Shown here: piece by piece, positions 10,615 through 23,242 of the stretch
Layout: each line of letters starts with the position of its first letter
Numbering within the stretch: position 1 is the first letter of the stretch
Assembly: GCA_001801025.1 (NCBI GenBank)
Contig: MGWO01000007.1
Location: 434,001-498,000 of the forward strand
Direction of reading: 5' to 3'
Source of the DNA: Gallionellales bacterium GWA2_54_124
GTDB lineage: Bacteria; Pseudomonadota; Gammaproteobacteria; Burkholderiales; Gallionellaceae
DNA: 64,000 bases
Position numbers and translations under genes: made by a program
Notes under the pieces: generated by a model
Databases searched by the model: none
The model's input: only the letters and a program-made list of their open reading frames with translations
What the model was told of the DNA's origin: nothing

Positions 10615-11091
10615 ATGATCAAGATTCCTTTGACTTTGGTTGGCGCGGATAAAATGCGCCAGGAGTTACATAAGCTCAAAACGGTAGAACGTCCCTGGGT
10701 TATTAATGCAATCTCGGAGGCGCGTGCTCAGGGCGATCTGTCGGAAAATGCCGAATATGAAGCGGCTAAGGACCGTCAGGGCTTTGTCGAAGGGCGCATC
10801 ATCGAACTGGAAGGCAAGCTGGGAAGCGCGCAAATCATCGATCCAAAAACGCTCAACGCCAATGGTCGCTGTGTGTTTGGTTCGACGGTGATTCTGGAAG
10901 AAATGAACAGCGGTGATGTGGTGACTTATCAGATTGTCGGCGACGATGAGGCGGATATCAAGGCGCGTAAAATTTCGATCAGCTCACCGATTGCTCGTGC
11001 TTTGATTGGTAAGAGCAGCGGCGATGTGGCCGAAGTGAAGACGCCGGGTGGCATCAGGGAATACGAATTGATCGAGGTTCAGTACATCTAA
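10615..11091 (+). CDS. greA: Transcription elongation factor GreA
   Basis: MIKIPLTLVGADKMRQELHKLK, GDLSENAEYEAAKDRQGFVEGRI; the ORF track start at 10603 is probably 4 codons too early. Confidence 0.96.
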   Translation: MIKIPLTLVGADKMRQELHKLKTVERPWVINAISEARAQGDLSENAEYEAAKDRQGFVEGRIIELEGKLGSAQIIDPKTLNANGRCVFGSTVILEEMNSGDVVTYQIVGDDEADIKARKISISSPIARALIGKSSGDVAEVKTPGGIREYELIEVQYI

Positions 11092-11093
11092 AC

Positions 11094-11140
11094 TGGTGAG
11101 TGGAGAGTAGAAAGTGGGGAGTGAAAACCCACTATCTACT
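11094..11140. repeat. Heptamer-periodic inverted repeat in the greA/yhbY convergent gap
   Basis: TGGTGAG-TGGAGAG-TAGAAAG-TGGGGAG-TGAAAAC in 7-nt phase; AGTAGAAAGTGGG (11106-11118) pairs with CCCACTATCTACT (11128-11140), 12/13. Confidence 0.75.
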
Positions 11141-11170
11141 GAGGCACGAAGTGCCGTTCCGCTTCCCGTT

Positions 11171-11521
11171 TTAACGGTTGCCGAGTTGTTTTTTGGTCAG
11201 CGGTTTTTTGCCCTTGTGGCGCGGCATTTGACGGATTTCGATTTTTTCAGCATCGGGTTTTGGCAGATAAATCACCAGAATTTTGCCGATGTGCTGAACC
11301 GGCGCTGCATTAAGCTGCGTGCAGATCTCGGTCAGCATGGTTTCGCGGTCGGCACGTTCAGCCATGACGCGAATTTTGATGAGTTCATGCTGCTTTAGGC
11401 TTACGCCGATTTCTTTTAAAACGGACTCCGTCAGGCCGGCATTGCCTATCATGACGGTAGGTTTTAATTGGTGCGCGCGTCCCTTAAGGGTAAGGCGTTC
11501 TGTTACGGTAAGGTCTAGCAT
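11171..11521 (-). CDS. yhbY: YhbY-like CRM-domain RNA-binding protein (ribosome assembly)
   Basis: LTLKGRAHQLKPTVMIGNAGLTESVLKEI..LKQHELIKIRV typical of CRS1/YhbY. Confidence 0.92.
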   Translation of the reverse strand: MLDLTVTERLTLKGRAHQLKPTVMIGNAGLTESVLKEIGVSLKQHELIKIRVMAERADRETMLTEICTQLNAAPVQHIGKILVIYLPKPDAEKIEIRQMPRHKGKKPLTKKQLGNR

Positions 11522-11559
11522 AATTTTCTCAATAATATCTCAGGCACGGATTCTAAACG

Positions 11560-12180
11560 ATGAAGCCATCCAAAACCAGTAAACAGTGGATGCGAGAGCA
11601 TATTAATGATCCTTTTGTGCAGCAGGCACAGAAAGATGGCTATCGTTCGCGCGCAGCGTACAAATTAATCGAGATCAATGAGAAGGATCATCTGATCAAA
11701 CCGGGTATGGTGATCGTCGATCTGGGCGCGACCCCGGGCGGTTGGTGTCAGGTGGCCGGCGCGATTCTGGGAGAATCGGGCAAGGTGATCGCTCTCGATC
11801 TGTTGCCGCTCGAACCATTGCGCGGGGTCGAGTTCATCCAGGGCGATTTTCGGGATGAAGAGGTCTTGAAAAAGCTGGAAGAAAGTTTGCAAGGCAAGCC
11901 GGTAGGGCTTGTAATTTCGGATATGGCCCCCAACTTCAGCGGGGTGAGTGCTGTCGATCAGGATCGTTCGATCTATCTTGCAGAGCTTGCGATGGAATTT
12001 GCCTTTGAACACCTGACACGGGATGGCAGTTTTCTGGTTAAAGTGTTTCAAGGGGCGGGATTCGAAGCCTATATGAAATTAATGCGCACAAGGTTTAGCC
12101 GGGTGGTGGCGCGCAAACCCAAAGCTTCGCGTGATCGCAGCAGCGAAGTGTATCTGTTGGGCACCGGAAAACTTGAGTAA
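11560..12180 (+). CDS. rlmE: 23S rRNA (uridine2552-2'-O)-methyltransferase RlmE/FtsJ
   Basis: [48 protein letters not shown]. Confidence 0.96.
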   Translation: MKPSKTSKQWMREHINDPFVQQAQKDGYRSRAAYKLIEINEKDHLIKPGMVIVDLGATPGGWCQVAGAILGESGKVIALDLLPLEPLRGVEFIQGDFRDEEVLKKLEESLQGKPVGLVISDMAPNFSGVSAVDQDRSIYLAELAMEFAFEHLTRDGSFLVKVFQGAGFEAYMKLMRTRFSRVVARKPKASRDRSSEVYLLGTGKLE

Positions 12181-12237
12181 TGAGCGGATACATAGTCTAA
12201 TGATCAACTTCGGAAGTTGCGCGTAAAAGGAAATATC

Positions 12238-14157
12238 TTGAATAATTTTAAAAGCATCGCTATCTGGCTGGTTGTCGCCTTTGTCTTGATGACGGTATTC
12301 AATCAGTTCAATACGCGCCAGCAGCAGTCGGCGCAGGGACATCTTGATTATTCGCAATTCCTCGACGAAGTCAAAAAGGGGCAGATCGCCAAAGTTGTGA
12401 TCGAAGGCCGTACGCTGACTGCGACGACGACGGAAGGGAAACGCATTAGCACCTATGCGCCCAGCGATTTGTGGATGGTATCGGATCTGCTTAAAAACGG
12501 CGTGAATGTCGAAGCTAAGCCAGAAGAAGAGCAGTCTTTCCTGATGAACATATTCGTGTCCTGGTTTCCGATGATTTTACTGATCGGCGTGTGGGTGTTT
12601 TTCATGCGTCAGATGCAGGGCGGCGGCAAAGGCGGTGCCTTCTCGTTTGGAAAATCGCGTGCGCGCATGCTCGATGAAGCCAAAGAGCGCGTGACCTTTG
12701 CCGATGTGGCCGGTTGCGATGAAGCGAAAGAAGAAGTCTCAGAGCTGGTGGACTTCCTGCGCGATCCGACCAAATTTCAGAATCTGGGCGGACGCATCCC
12801 GCGCGGCGTGCTGATGGTGGGGAGTCCGGGTACCGGTAAAACGCTGCTTGCTAAGGCGATTGCGGGTGAGGCTAAGGTGCCGTTCTTTTCAATTTCAGGC
12901 TCTGACTTTGTGGAAATGTTTGTCGGTGTGGGCGCGGCGCGTGTGCGCGACATGTTTGAGCAAGCCAAGAAGCAATCTCCCTGCATCATCTTTATCGATG
13001 AAATCGATGCGGTCGGTCGTCAGCGCGGCGCGGGTGTCGGCGGCGGCAACGATGAGCGCGAACAGACGCTCAACGCGCTGCTCGTTGAAATGGACGGTTT
13101 CGAAGGCGCGAGCGGGGTAATCGTGATTGCTGCGACCAATCGTCCTGACGTGCTGGATGCGGCCTTGCTGCGTCCCGGGCGTTTCGATCGTCAGGTGACT
13201 GTGCCCTTGCCGGATATTCGCGGCCGCGAACAGATCCTTGCAGTACATATGCGTAAAGTGCCGTGCGCACCGGATGTGGATGGCAATGTGATTGCACGCG
13301 GCACGCCCGGTATGTCGGGTGCGGATCTGGCCAATCTGGTTAACGAGGCAGCGCTGTTTGCTGCGCGCCGTGCCAAGCGTTTCGTTGAAATGGATGATTT
13401 CGAAGCGGCTAAAGATAAAATTTTTATGGGTGCTGAACGTCGTTCGATGGTGATGCCGGAGGAAGAACGCCGCAATACCGCCTATCACGAGTCGGGTCAT
13501 GCCGTGGTTGCAAAACTGATGCCTAAAACGGATCCCGTGCATAAAGTGACGATTATTCCGCGCGGTCGCGCGCTGGGTTTGACGATGCAATTGCCGTCCG
13601 AAGACCGTTACAGCATGGACAAGGAACGCATTTTGTCTACGCTTGCGGTCTTGTTCGGCGGTCGTATTGCTGAAGAGATTTTCATGAATCAGATGACTAC
13701 TGGTGCCTCGAACGATTTCGAGCGCGCAACGGACATGGCCCGCAAGATGGTCACCCAATGGGGGATGTCGGACGCACTGGGCCCTATGGTGTACGGCGAA
13801 AATGAGGGGGAGGTTTTTCTGGGACGTTCTGTGACGACTCACAAGAATATCTCAGAGGCGACCATGCAAAAAGTGGACATCGAAATTCGTCGCATCATCG
13901 ATCAGCAGTACGCGCTGGCGCGCAATCTGATTGAAACGCATCGCGACAAGATCGAGGCGATGACCCATGCGTTGCTGGAGTGGGAAATGATCGATGCCGA
14001 TCAGATCAACGACATCATGGACGGTAATCCGCCGCGTCCGCCAAAGCCTAGTCAATACAGCAAGACACCGCAACCGCCAAGTGATCAGACGCCAACCGCA
14101 CCCGCGGTTGAACCTGCTCCGCCCGCTGCGCCGACTCAACCCGCTCAGGAAACTTAA
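12238..14157 (+). CDS. ftsH: ATP-dependent zinc metalloprotease FtsH
   Basis: Walker [28 protein letters not shown] zinc site; TTG start at 12238 with upstream AAAGGA preferred over the track start at 12217. Confidence 0.96.
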   Translation: MNNFKSIAIWLVVAFVLMTVFNQFNTRQQQSAQGHLDYSQFLDEVKKGQIAKVVIEGRTLTATTTEGKRISTYAPSDLWMVSDLLKNGVNVEAKPEEEQSFLMNIFVSWFPMILLIGVWVFFMRQMQGGGKGGAFSFGKSRARMLDEAKERVTFADVAGCDEAKEEVSELVDFLRDPTKFQNLGGRIPRGVLMVGSPGTGKTLLAKAIAGEAKVPFFSISGSDFVEMFVGVGAARVRDMFEQAKKQSPCIIFIDEIDAVGRQRGAGVGGGNDEREQTLNALLVEMDGFEGASGVIVIAATNRPDVLDAALLRPGRFDRQVTVPLPDIRGREQILAVHMRKVPCAPDVDGNVIARGTPGMSGADLANLVNEAALFAARRAKRFVEMDDFEAAKDKIFMGAERRSMVMPEEERRNTAYHESGHAVVAKLMPKTDPVHKVTIIPRGRALGLTMQLPSEDRYSMDKERILSTLAVLFGGRIAEEIFMNQMTTGASNDFERATDMARKMVTQWGMSDALGPMVYGENEGEVFLGRSVTTHKNISEATMQKVDIEIRRIIDQQYALARNLIETHRDKIEAMTHALLEWEMIDADQINDIMDGNPPRPPKPSQYSKTPQPPSDQTPTAPAVEPAPPAAPTQPAQET

Positions 14158-14160
14158 AAA

Positions 14161-14227
14161 CAGGAGCGAGGATTGAGGAGCGAGTCAACCAATCCTCAAT
14201 CCTCGCTCCTGAATTCTCGATCCTGAT
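14161..14227. repeat. Heptamer-periodic perfect inverted repeat at ftsH-folP junction
   Basis: CAGGAGCGAGGATTGAGGA (14161-14179) is the exact reverse complement of TCCTCAATCCTCGCTCCTG (14193-14211); right side reads TCCTCAA-TCCTCGC-TCCTGAA-TTCTCGA-TCCTGAT in phase and runs into the folP ATG. Confidence 0.85.
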
Positions 14228-15044
14228 GCTCTCATTCGGCTCATTTCAGTTCGACCTTTCCCGTCCACTGGTGATGGGGATTGTCAACGTCACCCCTGAT
14301 TCCTTTTCCGATGGCGGGCGGCTTGGGCAATCCGCCATTGATCACGCGCACCAGCTTATCGCGGAAGGTGCTGACATCATCGATATCGGCGGCGAGTCAA
14401 CGAGGCCCGGCGCTATTCCGGTCAGCTTAGAGGAAGAGTTGTCCCGCGTGATTCCGGTAATCGAAGCGCTGCCGGGTGTGCCCATTTCAATTGATACGTT
14501 TAAACCCGAGGTGATGAGGGCTGCCATACTCGCGGGTGCTCAGATGGTCAATGATATCGATGCGCTGCAAGACCCGCTCGCCATGCAGATCGTTGCCGCC
14601 TCGAATGTGGCTGTGTGTCTGATGCACAAGCGGGGGGCGCCGCAAACCATGCAGGTGCAACCGGAATACGCTGATGTGCTAGCCGAGGTGAATATGTTTC
14701 TGCGTGACCGGGTGGCGGCAGTGCAAGCGGCAGGTATCGCGCAAGACCGCATCGTTGTCGATCCCGGATTCGGTTTTGGTAAGACGCTCGCGCATAATCT
14801 GGCCTTACTACGCGAGTTGCATCACTTTACGGATCTGGGTGTTCCCGTATTGGCGGGCTTGTCCAGAAAGTCTATGCTGGGTGCCTTAACGGGCCAGGAT
14901 GCATCGAACCGGATGCCGGCGAGCATTGCTGCAGCGATAATTGCCGTGCAGCGGGGCGCTGCAATTGTGCGTGTGCATGACGTGCGTGCCACGGTGGATG
15001 CCTTGAAAATTTTGAATGCAATTAACGGGGGATGCAATGAGTAA
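14226..15044 (+). CDS. folP: Dihydropteroate synthase
   Basis: [41 protein letters not shown]. Confidence 0.96.
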   Translation: MLSFGSFQFDLSRPLVMGIVNVTPDSFSDGGRLGQSAIDHAHQLIAEGADIIDIGGESTRPGAIPVSLEEELSRVIPVIEALPGVPISIDTFKPEVMRAAILAGAQMVNDIDALQDPLAMQIVAASNVAVCLMHKRGAPQTMQVQPEYADVLAEVNMFLRDRVAAVQAAGIAQDRIVVDPGFGFGKTLAHNLALLRELHHFTDLGVPVLAGLSRKSMLGALTGQDASNRMPASIAAAIIAVQRGAAIVRVHDVRATVDALKILNAINGGCNE

Positions 15045-16389
15045 AAAATATTTTGGCACCGACGGGATTCGCGGTCGCGTAGGCGACTTTCCCATTACAC
15101 CGCAGTTTGTGATGCATTTGGGCTACGCTGCCGGTCGTGTTTTGGCGGGTGCCGAGCATACGCATGGCGAGCGCTCGGCTGTTCTGATTGGCAAGGACAC
15201 GCGTATTTCAGGTTATATGCTCGAATCCGCATTGCAGGCGGGCTTGATTGCTGCCGGTGTCGATGTGTATCTGGCAGGCCCGATTCCAACCCCTGCCGTG
15301 GCCTATCTGACTCGCACTTTGCGTTTGCAGGCGGGGATCGTGATTTCAGCCTCGCATAATCCTTACGAGGACAACGGCATCAAGTTCTTTTCCGCGACCG
15401 GTTCCAAGCTGCCCGATGACATTGAGCACGCGATTGAAGCCGGTCTGGATGGGGAGATTTTCATTGATTCAGCAACGGGGCTGGGCAAGGCTAAGCGACT
15501 TGACGATGCGGTTGGCCGCTACATCGAATTTTGCAAGAGCACGTTTCCTTCTGCGATGAATTTGCGCGGTATGAAAATCGTCGTCGACTGTGCGCATGGC
15601 GCTACTTACCACATTGCGCAACATGTTCTGCACGAACTGGGTGCGGAGGTTATCGCTATCGGCGTGAAACCGGATGGCAAAAATATCAATGACGGTTTTG
15701 GTGCGACTGCCCCAGCTAATTTGCAGGCAGCCGTTGTCGAGCATCAGGCTGATTTAGGCATCGCGCTCGACGGCGACGGCGACAGACTGGTGATGGTCGA
15801 TAGTAAAGGGGCGTTGTATGACGGCGATCAACTGATTTATGTGATTGCGCGTCAGCGTCAGGAGCAGGGCAGACTGATCGGCGGCGTGGTTGGTACGCTA
15901 ATGACAAATCTGGCCTTTGAGCACGCGATGCAAAAAATGGGCGTGCCCTTTTTGCGTGCTCGTGTCGGTGACCGTTATGTGATGGAGTTATTGCATCAGA
16001 ATGGCTGGGAGCTCGGCGGTGAAAATTCCGGTCATATTATCTGTCTTGACAAGCACAGTACCGGCGATGGGATCGTGTCCGCGCTGGAAGTGCTGCATGC
16101 GCTGCGCACGCAAAATGTGAGTCTGGCCGAAGCCGCACATGATTTGAAACTGTATCCGCAAGTGCTGATCAATGTGCGTGTTGCGAAGGGCGTCGACTGT
16201 TTAGGTCACTCCGAGGTTAAAGCCGCTGTTGCGAGTGCTGAACGGGCGCTCGATGGTCGTGGCCGTGTACTGCTCCGCCCGTCCGGCACCGAACCGCTGT
16301 TGCGTGTGATGGTTGAGGGCGAGGATAAAGCGCTGGTCGAACAATCTGCGAAACACATCGCAGACGTCGTGCGCAAACTGGCCAGTTGA
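15037..16389 (+). CDS. glmM: Phosphoglucosamine mutase
   Basis: [16 protein letters not shown], active-site [16 protein letters not shown]; 8-nt overlap with folP; start at 15037. Confidence 0.96.
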   Translation: MSKKYFGTDGIRGRVGDFPITPQFVMHLGYAAGRVLAGAEHTHGERSAVLIGKDTRISGYMLESALQAGLIAAGVDVYLAGPIPTPAVAYLTRTLRLQAGIVISASHNPYEDNGIKFFSATGSKLPDDIEHAIEAGLDGEIFIDSATGLGKAKRLDDAVGRYIEFCKSTFPSAMNLRGMKIVVDCAHGATYHIAQHVLHELGAEVIAIGVKPDGKNINDGFGATAPANLQAAVVEHQADLGIALDGDGDRLVMVDSKGALYDGDQLIYVIARQRQEQGRLIGGVVGTLMTNLAFEHAMQKMGVPFLRARVGDRYVMELLHQNGWELGGENSGHIICLDKHSTGDGIVSALEVLHALRTQNVSLAEAAHDLKLYPQVLINVRVAKGVDCLGHSEVKAAVASAERALDGRGRVLLRPSGTEPLLRVMVEGEDKALVEQSAKHIADVVRKLAS

Positions 16390-16391
16390 GA

Positions 16392-17285
16392 TCAGACGGT
16401 TCTTTGGCGGTGACCGGATAAAACTTCCGGTTGCCAGTGTTCTGTGGCCCACGCAAGCAGTGCGCTTCCTGTACTCAGGCCGGCAGGCGGGCGCTGACCT
16501 AGGAAATTCAACACCTTAATGAGTGTTGCAACCACATTATCCGGATCGACTGCGCGGGCAAGCGTTTGTTTGCTCAGCTTTTCACCCTGTTGATTTACCG
16601 CGACAGGAAGGTGCAGGTAGCTCGGGGTGTTAAAATTAAGCAACTGCTGCAAATAGATCTGGCGCATGGTCGAATCCAGCAGATCCGCTCCGCGCACGAC
16701 ATCGGTAATTTTCTGCCCGGCATCATCGACGACCACCGCAAGCTGATAGGCGAACAGGCCGTCGGCGCGTTTGAGCAAGAAATCACCCGCCTCACAGGCT
16801 AAATTTTGTGCAAACGAACCTTGCAACCTGTCCGTAAATTCGATGCGGGTTTGTTCAACACGCACCCGCCACGAACGCGCTTCGCGGCTGTCCGGCAGCC
16901 CTGCGCGGCATTTTCCCGGATAGATCAGTTCACGGCCGCGGTGCAGGGCGGAGTCGGCAATTTCACGCCGCGTGCAGGCGCAAGGATAGAGGTGTCCGTC
17001 ACGGAATAGCTGATCGAATGCATCCTGATAGGCTGAGGTGCGCGTACTTTGGTACATCACGGCTTCGTCGCTGATGAGGCCGAAACGCGCGAGTGTCTTC
17101 AGTATGTTATCTGCGGCACCTGAAACGCAGCGCGGCGTGTCCAGATCTTCCATGCGGACAAGCCAGGTGCCATTGCGGGATTTTGCATCAAGATAGCTGC
17201 CTACCGCAGCAACGAGTGAACCCATATGCAGCGGTCCGCTGGGTGATGGGGCGAAGCGCCCGCGGTAGTCAGCTGTTTTTGACAT
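16392..17285 (-). CDS. gluQ: Glutamyl-Q tRNA(Asp) synthetase
   Basis: GRFAPSPSGPLHMGSLVAAVGSYLDAK class I aaRS signature; KLSKQTLA; lacks the anticodon-binding domain (297 aa). Confidence 0.94.
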   Translation of the reverse strand: MSKTADYRGRFAPSPSGPLHMGSLVAAVGSYLDAKSRNGTWLVRMEDLDTPRCVSGAADNILKTLARFGLISDEAVMYQSTRTSAYQDAFDQLFRDGHLYPCACTRREIADSALHRGRELIYPGKCRAGLPDSREARSWRVRVEQTRIEFTDRLQGSFAQNLACEAGDFLLKRADGLFAYQLAVVVDDAGQKITDVVRGADLLDSTMRQIYLQQLLNFNTPSYLHLPVAVNQQGEKLSKQTLARAVDPDNVVATLIKVLNFLGQRPPAGLSTGSALLAWATEHWQPEVLSGHRQRTV

Positions 17286-17321
17286 AGCGAATTCGGGTGT
17301 CCGGCACCCCGTTGTTTCGTA

Positions 17322-19562
17322 TTAAGCGGTGACGATTTCGTCCTCGAATTCCAGCACGACCTTGCCGTCCTGAACGTCTACGGTGACACTGCCGCCGTGA
17401 GCCAGCCGGCCAAACAGCAGCTCGTCGGCTAATGCGCTGCGTATGCTGTCCTGAATCAGACGCGCCATCGGTCGTGCGCCCATCAGCGGGTCGAAACCCT
17501 TTTCAGCCAGATAGATTTTCAGCGCATCGGTAAAGATCGCATCCACTTTTTTGTCGTGCAGTTGTTCTTCGAGCTGTATCAGGAATTTGTCGACGACGCG
17601 CAGGATGACCTCTTTATCCAGTGGATCGAAGGAGACGATGGCGTCCAGACGGTTGCGGAATTCCGGCGTAAACACGCGCTTGATGTCAGCCATTTCATCG
17701 CCGCCCGAGGCTGATTTGGTGAAGCCGATCTGCACCTTACCCAGCGCCTCGGCGCCTGCGTTGGTGGTCATGATCACCACGACATTGCGGAAATCGGCTT
17801 TTCGCCCGTTATTGTCGGTCAGTGTGCCGTGATCCATCACCTGCAACAGGATGTTGAAGACATCGGGGTGCGCTTTTTCGATTTCGTCGAGCAACAAAAC
17901 GCAATGCGGCTGCTTGCTGATCGCTTCGGTGAGCAGACCACCCTGATCGAAACCGACATAACCAGGTGGGGCGCCGATCAGGCGGGAAACAGCGTGTCGT
18001 TCCATGTATTCTGACATGTCAAAGCGGTGCAGCGGCATGCCCATCGCAAAGGCCAGCTGGCGAGCCACTTCGGTCTTTCCGACACCGGTAGGACCCGAGA
18101 ACAGGAAACTGCCGATGGGTTTTTGCGGATTTCCCAGACCGCTGCGCGACATCTTGATCGCGCGCGCCAGCACGTCGATCGCTTTATTCTGGCCGAATAC
18201 GGTGGCTTTGAGATCGCGATCCAGATTTTTCAGTGCATTGCGGTCGTCGTGCGACACGGTGCGGGTCGGAATGCGTGCGATCTTGGCGATGATTTCCTCG
18301 ATTTCATGTTTGCCGACCACTTTTTTCTGCTTAGACTTGGGCAGGATACGCTGCGCAGCACCGGCCTCATCAAGCACGTCGATCGCCTTGTCGGGCAAAT
18401 GACGGTCATTGATGAAGCGTGCGGAGAGTTCGGCAGCACTGGTGATGGCGGCCGCACTGAATTTAATGCTGTGATGCTGCTCGAAGCGCGATTTTAAGCC
18501 TTTTAAAATTTCAATAGTCTGCTCGACTGACGGTTCAGGTACATCGACCTTCTGGAACCGGCGCGACAGGGCGGAATCCTTTTCGAATATCCCGCGATAT
18601 TCCTGATAGGTGGTGGCGCCTATGCACTTTAAGGTGCCGGACGAGAGTGCAGGCTTGAGTAAATTGGACGCATCCATCGTGCCGCCGGAAGCAGACCCTG
18701 CACCGATCAGCGTATGAATTTCGTCGATGAACAACACCGCATTGGGCGCTTCCTTTAATTCTTTTAATACGGCCTTCAGGCGCTGCTCGAAGTCGCCGCG
18801 ATATTTTGTGCCTGCAAGCAGTGCGCCCATGTCCAGCGAATAAACCTGCGCATCCCTTAAAATGTCAGGCACGTTGTCTTCGACGATGCGGCGCGCAAGG
18901 CCTTCAGCGATAGCCGTTTTGCCGACGCCCGCTTCGCCGACCAACAGTGGATTGTTCTTGCGGCGACGGCACAGCGTTTGGATGACGCGTTCGAGCTCAG
19001 GCTCGCGTCCGATCAGAGGATCAATTTGCCCGGCTAGGGCCTGCGCGTTGAGATCCACTGTGTATTGTTTCAATACGCCTGCGTCTGCCGGCGGCTGCTC
19101 GACGGCCGCCTGGGGCGCATTGGTCGGCGTTTCTTTGCCGTTGCCGTGGACGATGTAGTTAACGACATCGAGGCGATTGACGTTGCGCTGGGTTAAAAAA
19201 TGCACTGCATGGGAGTCTTTTTCGCCAAACAGCGCGGCTAAGATGTTCGCGCCTGAGATTTCTTTCTTATTGGCCGATTGTGCATGCAGAATCGCACGCT
19301 GTATGACGCGCTGAAAGCCCAGTGTAGGCTGTGTGTCCATGTCGCTGCTGCCGGGTACGACAGGCGTGTTGCCGTCGATGAATTCCGTGACGACCTGACG
19401 CAGTTCTTCAATATCGGCATGGCAGGCGCGTAATGCTTGTGCGGCGGAGGCATTGTCGAGCATAGCGAGCAATAAATGTTCCACGGTGATGAACTCGTGA
19501 CGCTTCTGGCGTGCTTCGACAAAGGCCAGATGTAAACTAACTTCCAGGTCTTGAGCAATCAT
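17322..19562 (-). CDS. clpA: ATP-dependent Clp protease ATP-binding subunit ClpA
   Basis: Two AAA modules ([30 protein letters not shown]), Clp N-domain. Confidence 0.97.
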   Translation of the reverse strand: MIAQDLEVSLHLAFVEARQKRHEFITVEHLLLAMLDNASAAQALRACHADIEELRQVVTEFIDGNTPVVPGSSDMDTQPTLGFQRVIQRAILHAQSANKKEISGANILAALFGEKDSHAVHFLTQRNVNRLDVVNYIVHGNGKETPTNAPQAAVEQPPADAGVLKQYTVDLNAQALAGQIDPLIGREPELERVIQTLCRRRKNNPLLVGEAGVGKTAIAEGLARRIVEDNVPDILRDAQVYSLDMGALLAGTKYRGDFEQRLKAVLKELKEAPNAVLFIDEIHTLIGAGSASGGTMDASNLLKPALSSGTLKCIGATTYQEYRGIFEKDSALSRRFQKVDVPEPSVEQTIEILKGLKSRFEQHHSIKFSAAAITSAAELSARFINDRHLPDKAIDVLDEAGAAQRILPKSKQKKVVGKHEIEEIIAKIARIPTRTVSHDDRNALKNLDRDLKATVFGQNKAIDVLARAIKMSRSGLGNPQKPIGSFLFSGPTGVGKTEVARQLAFAMGMPLHRFDMSEYMERHAVSRLIGAPPGYVGFDQGGLLTEAISKQPHCVLLLDEIEKAHPDVFNILLQVMDHGTLTDNNGRKADFRNVVVIMTTNAGAEALGKVQIGFTKSASGGDEMADIKRVFTPEFRNRLDAIVSFDPLDKEVILRVVDKFLIQLEEQLHDKKVDAIFTDALKIYLAEKGFDPLMGARPMARLIQDSIRSALADELLFGRLAHGGSVTVDVQDGKVVLEFEDEIVTA

Positions 19563-19563
19563 T

Positions 19564-19872
19564 TCAAATTTCCTCTGTACCGCATCGCAGTGGATGCCCG
19601 TTTTGCTGTGCGTATTCAGTTACCTGTGCAACTTTAGTTTCGGCGACATCGCGCGTGTAAACACCGCAAATCGCCGATCCATTATTGTGTATCTGGAGCA
19701 TCAGTTGTTGTGCGCGCTCGTTGTTGATGGCAAAAAAACGCTGTAAGACATCGATGACAAATTCCATGGTAGTGTAATCGTCGTTATACAAAACCACCTT
19801 GTACATACCGGGTGGTTTTGTTATTGCGCGTTCAGGGGCGAGTAGCGTGCTGCTGTCGTTTTGTTTTGACAT
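19564..19872 (-). CDS. clpS: ATP-dependent Clp protease adaptor ClpS
   Basis: [24 protein letters not shown]; adjacent to clpA. Confidence 0.96.
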   Translation of the reverse strand: MSKQNDSSTLLAPERAITKPPGMYKVVLYNDDYTTMEFVIDVLQRFFAINNERAQQLMLQIHNNGSAICGVYTRDVAETKVAQVTEYAQQNGHPLRCGTEEI

Positions 19873-19958
19873 GGTGGCATTTTGTCACTTTGTGTGTCGG
19901 ACAAGCTTGTTGATTAGCGATGCTTTTTCAAGCTTGTTCTGTAAATTAAAATAACCGT

Positions 19959-19988
19959 TTGACAAAAGCGGTGTAGTGAGGGTTAAAT
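19959..19988 (+). promoter_or_regulatory. Candidate promoter of the cold-shock gene
   Basis: TTGACA (19959-19964), 17-18-bp spacer, GTTAAAT as weak -10 (19982-19988). Confidence 0.45.
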
Positions 19989-20060
19989 GTGAGCTGGTGT
20001 TTGATTCAAAGTATCTGCAGTACTGGTTTTGCCGTGTGCGGTCTTGGATTCAAACAGTTT

Positions 20061-20083
20061 CGCGGGGGACCCCGTGCTTTTTT
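20061..20083 (+). terminator. Terminator-like hairpin with U-tract in the 5' leader of the cold-shock gene
   Basis: CGCGGG GGAC CCCGTG followed by CTTTTTT, immediately upstream of the SD AAGGAAG. Confidence 0.5.
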
Positions 20084-20100
20084 GTTAAGGAAGTTATCAC

Positions 20101-20304
20101 ATGGCAACTGGTACAGTTAAATGGTTTAACGATGCAAAGGGTTTCGGTTTTATTACGCCTGATGATGGTAGCGAAGACCTGTTTGCACACTTCTCCGCAA
20201 TCAATATGAGCGGTTTCAAGTCCCTCAAGGAAGGCCAGAAGGTCTCATTTGACGTGGTTAAAGGTCCTAAGGGCAATCAAGCTTCGAATATTCAGGCAGC
20301 TTAA
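20101..20304 (+). CDS. cspA: Cold-shock domain protein (CspA family)
   Basis: [34 protein letters not shown]. Confidence 0.96.
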   Translation: MATGTVKWFNDAKGFGFITPDDGSEDLFAHFSAINMSGFKSLKEGQKVSFDVVKGPKGNQASNIQAA

Positions 20305-20321
20305 TCTGCATCTGATTGAAT

Positions 20322-20349
20322 AAAAAGCCCGGCATTGCCGGGCTTTTTT
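20322..20349. terminator. Bidirectional intrinsic terminator between csp and icd
   Basis: AAAAA GCCCGGC ATT GCCGGGC TTTTTT. Confidence 0.88.
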
Positions 20350-20369
20350 GTTGTCTGCTGTGAGTTGAG

Positions 20370-22637
<2,268 letters not shown>

Positions 22638-22702
22638 TTATTCATGGTTTGGACGTCCGGTAGACGCGGTAAAATGCCAGCTTGCTATATTTTGGAACTC
22701 AA

Positions 22703-23242
22703 ATGGGACGCATACTGCTGTTCAATAAGCCGTTCGGCGTAATTTGCCAGTTCAGTCAGGACGGTCTGCATCCGACGCTGGCAGATTATATTCCTGTTCC
22801 CGAATTTTATCCTGCCGGACGACTGGATACCGACAGCGAAGGGTTGCTGGTTTTGACTGACGATGGGCAGTTGCAGCATCGCATCACGGATCCTAAGCAC
22901 AAATTGCCCAAGACTTACTGGGTGCAGGTGGAAGGCGTGCCGGATACGGCAGCGCTGGAAAAATTACGCGCGGGGGTCTTGCTAAAAGACGGGATGACGC
23001 AGCCGGCAGGCGCCGCGCTGATGGATCCGCCGCCCGAACTTTGGCCGCGCAATCCGCCGGTGCGGGAGCGCAAAGCGATTCCCACCAGCTGGCTCGAACT
23101 GACTATCCGTGAGGGGAAAAATCGTCAGGTGCGCCGCATGACGGCCGCGGTCGGTTTTCCGACCCTGCGCCTGATACGCTACCGCATTGGTACATGGACG
23201 CTGGACGGATTAGATCAGGGAACATGGAAAATGAATACGTAA
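22703..23242 (+). CDS. rluE: Ribosomal large-subunit pseudouridine synthase, RluE-like
   Basis: [49 protein letters not shown]. Confidence 0.9.
   Translation: MGRILLFNKPFGVICQFSQDGLHPTLADYIPVPEFYPAGRLDTDSEGLLVLTDDGQLQHRITDPKHKLPKTYWVQVEGVPDTAALEKLRAGVLLKDGMTQPAGAALMDPPPELWPRNPPVRERKAIPTSWLELTIREGKNRQVRRMTAAVGFPTLRLIRYRIGTWTLDGLDQGTWKMNT

Noticed and set aside
11142-11154. Short GGCACGAAGTGCC hairpin after the greA repeat
   Set aside because: Only a 5-bp stem and no U-tract; too weak to call a terminator on its own.
12895-13842. 315-aa minus-strand ORF opposite ftsH
   Set aside because: Antisense shadow of FtsH AAA/protease region; no recognisable domain and typical high-GC third-position artefact.
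14100-14157. Pro/Gln/Thr-rich FtsH tail as a frameshift artefact
   Set aside because: Low-complexity C-terminal tails are common in FtsH homologs; the frame and stop are unremarkable.
7224-14227. Heptamer tracts as CRISPR arrays
   Set aside because: Units are contiguous 7-mers without spacers, no cas genes; inconsistent with CRISPR.
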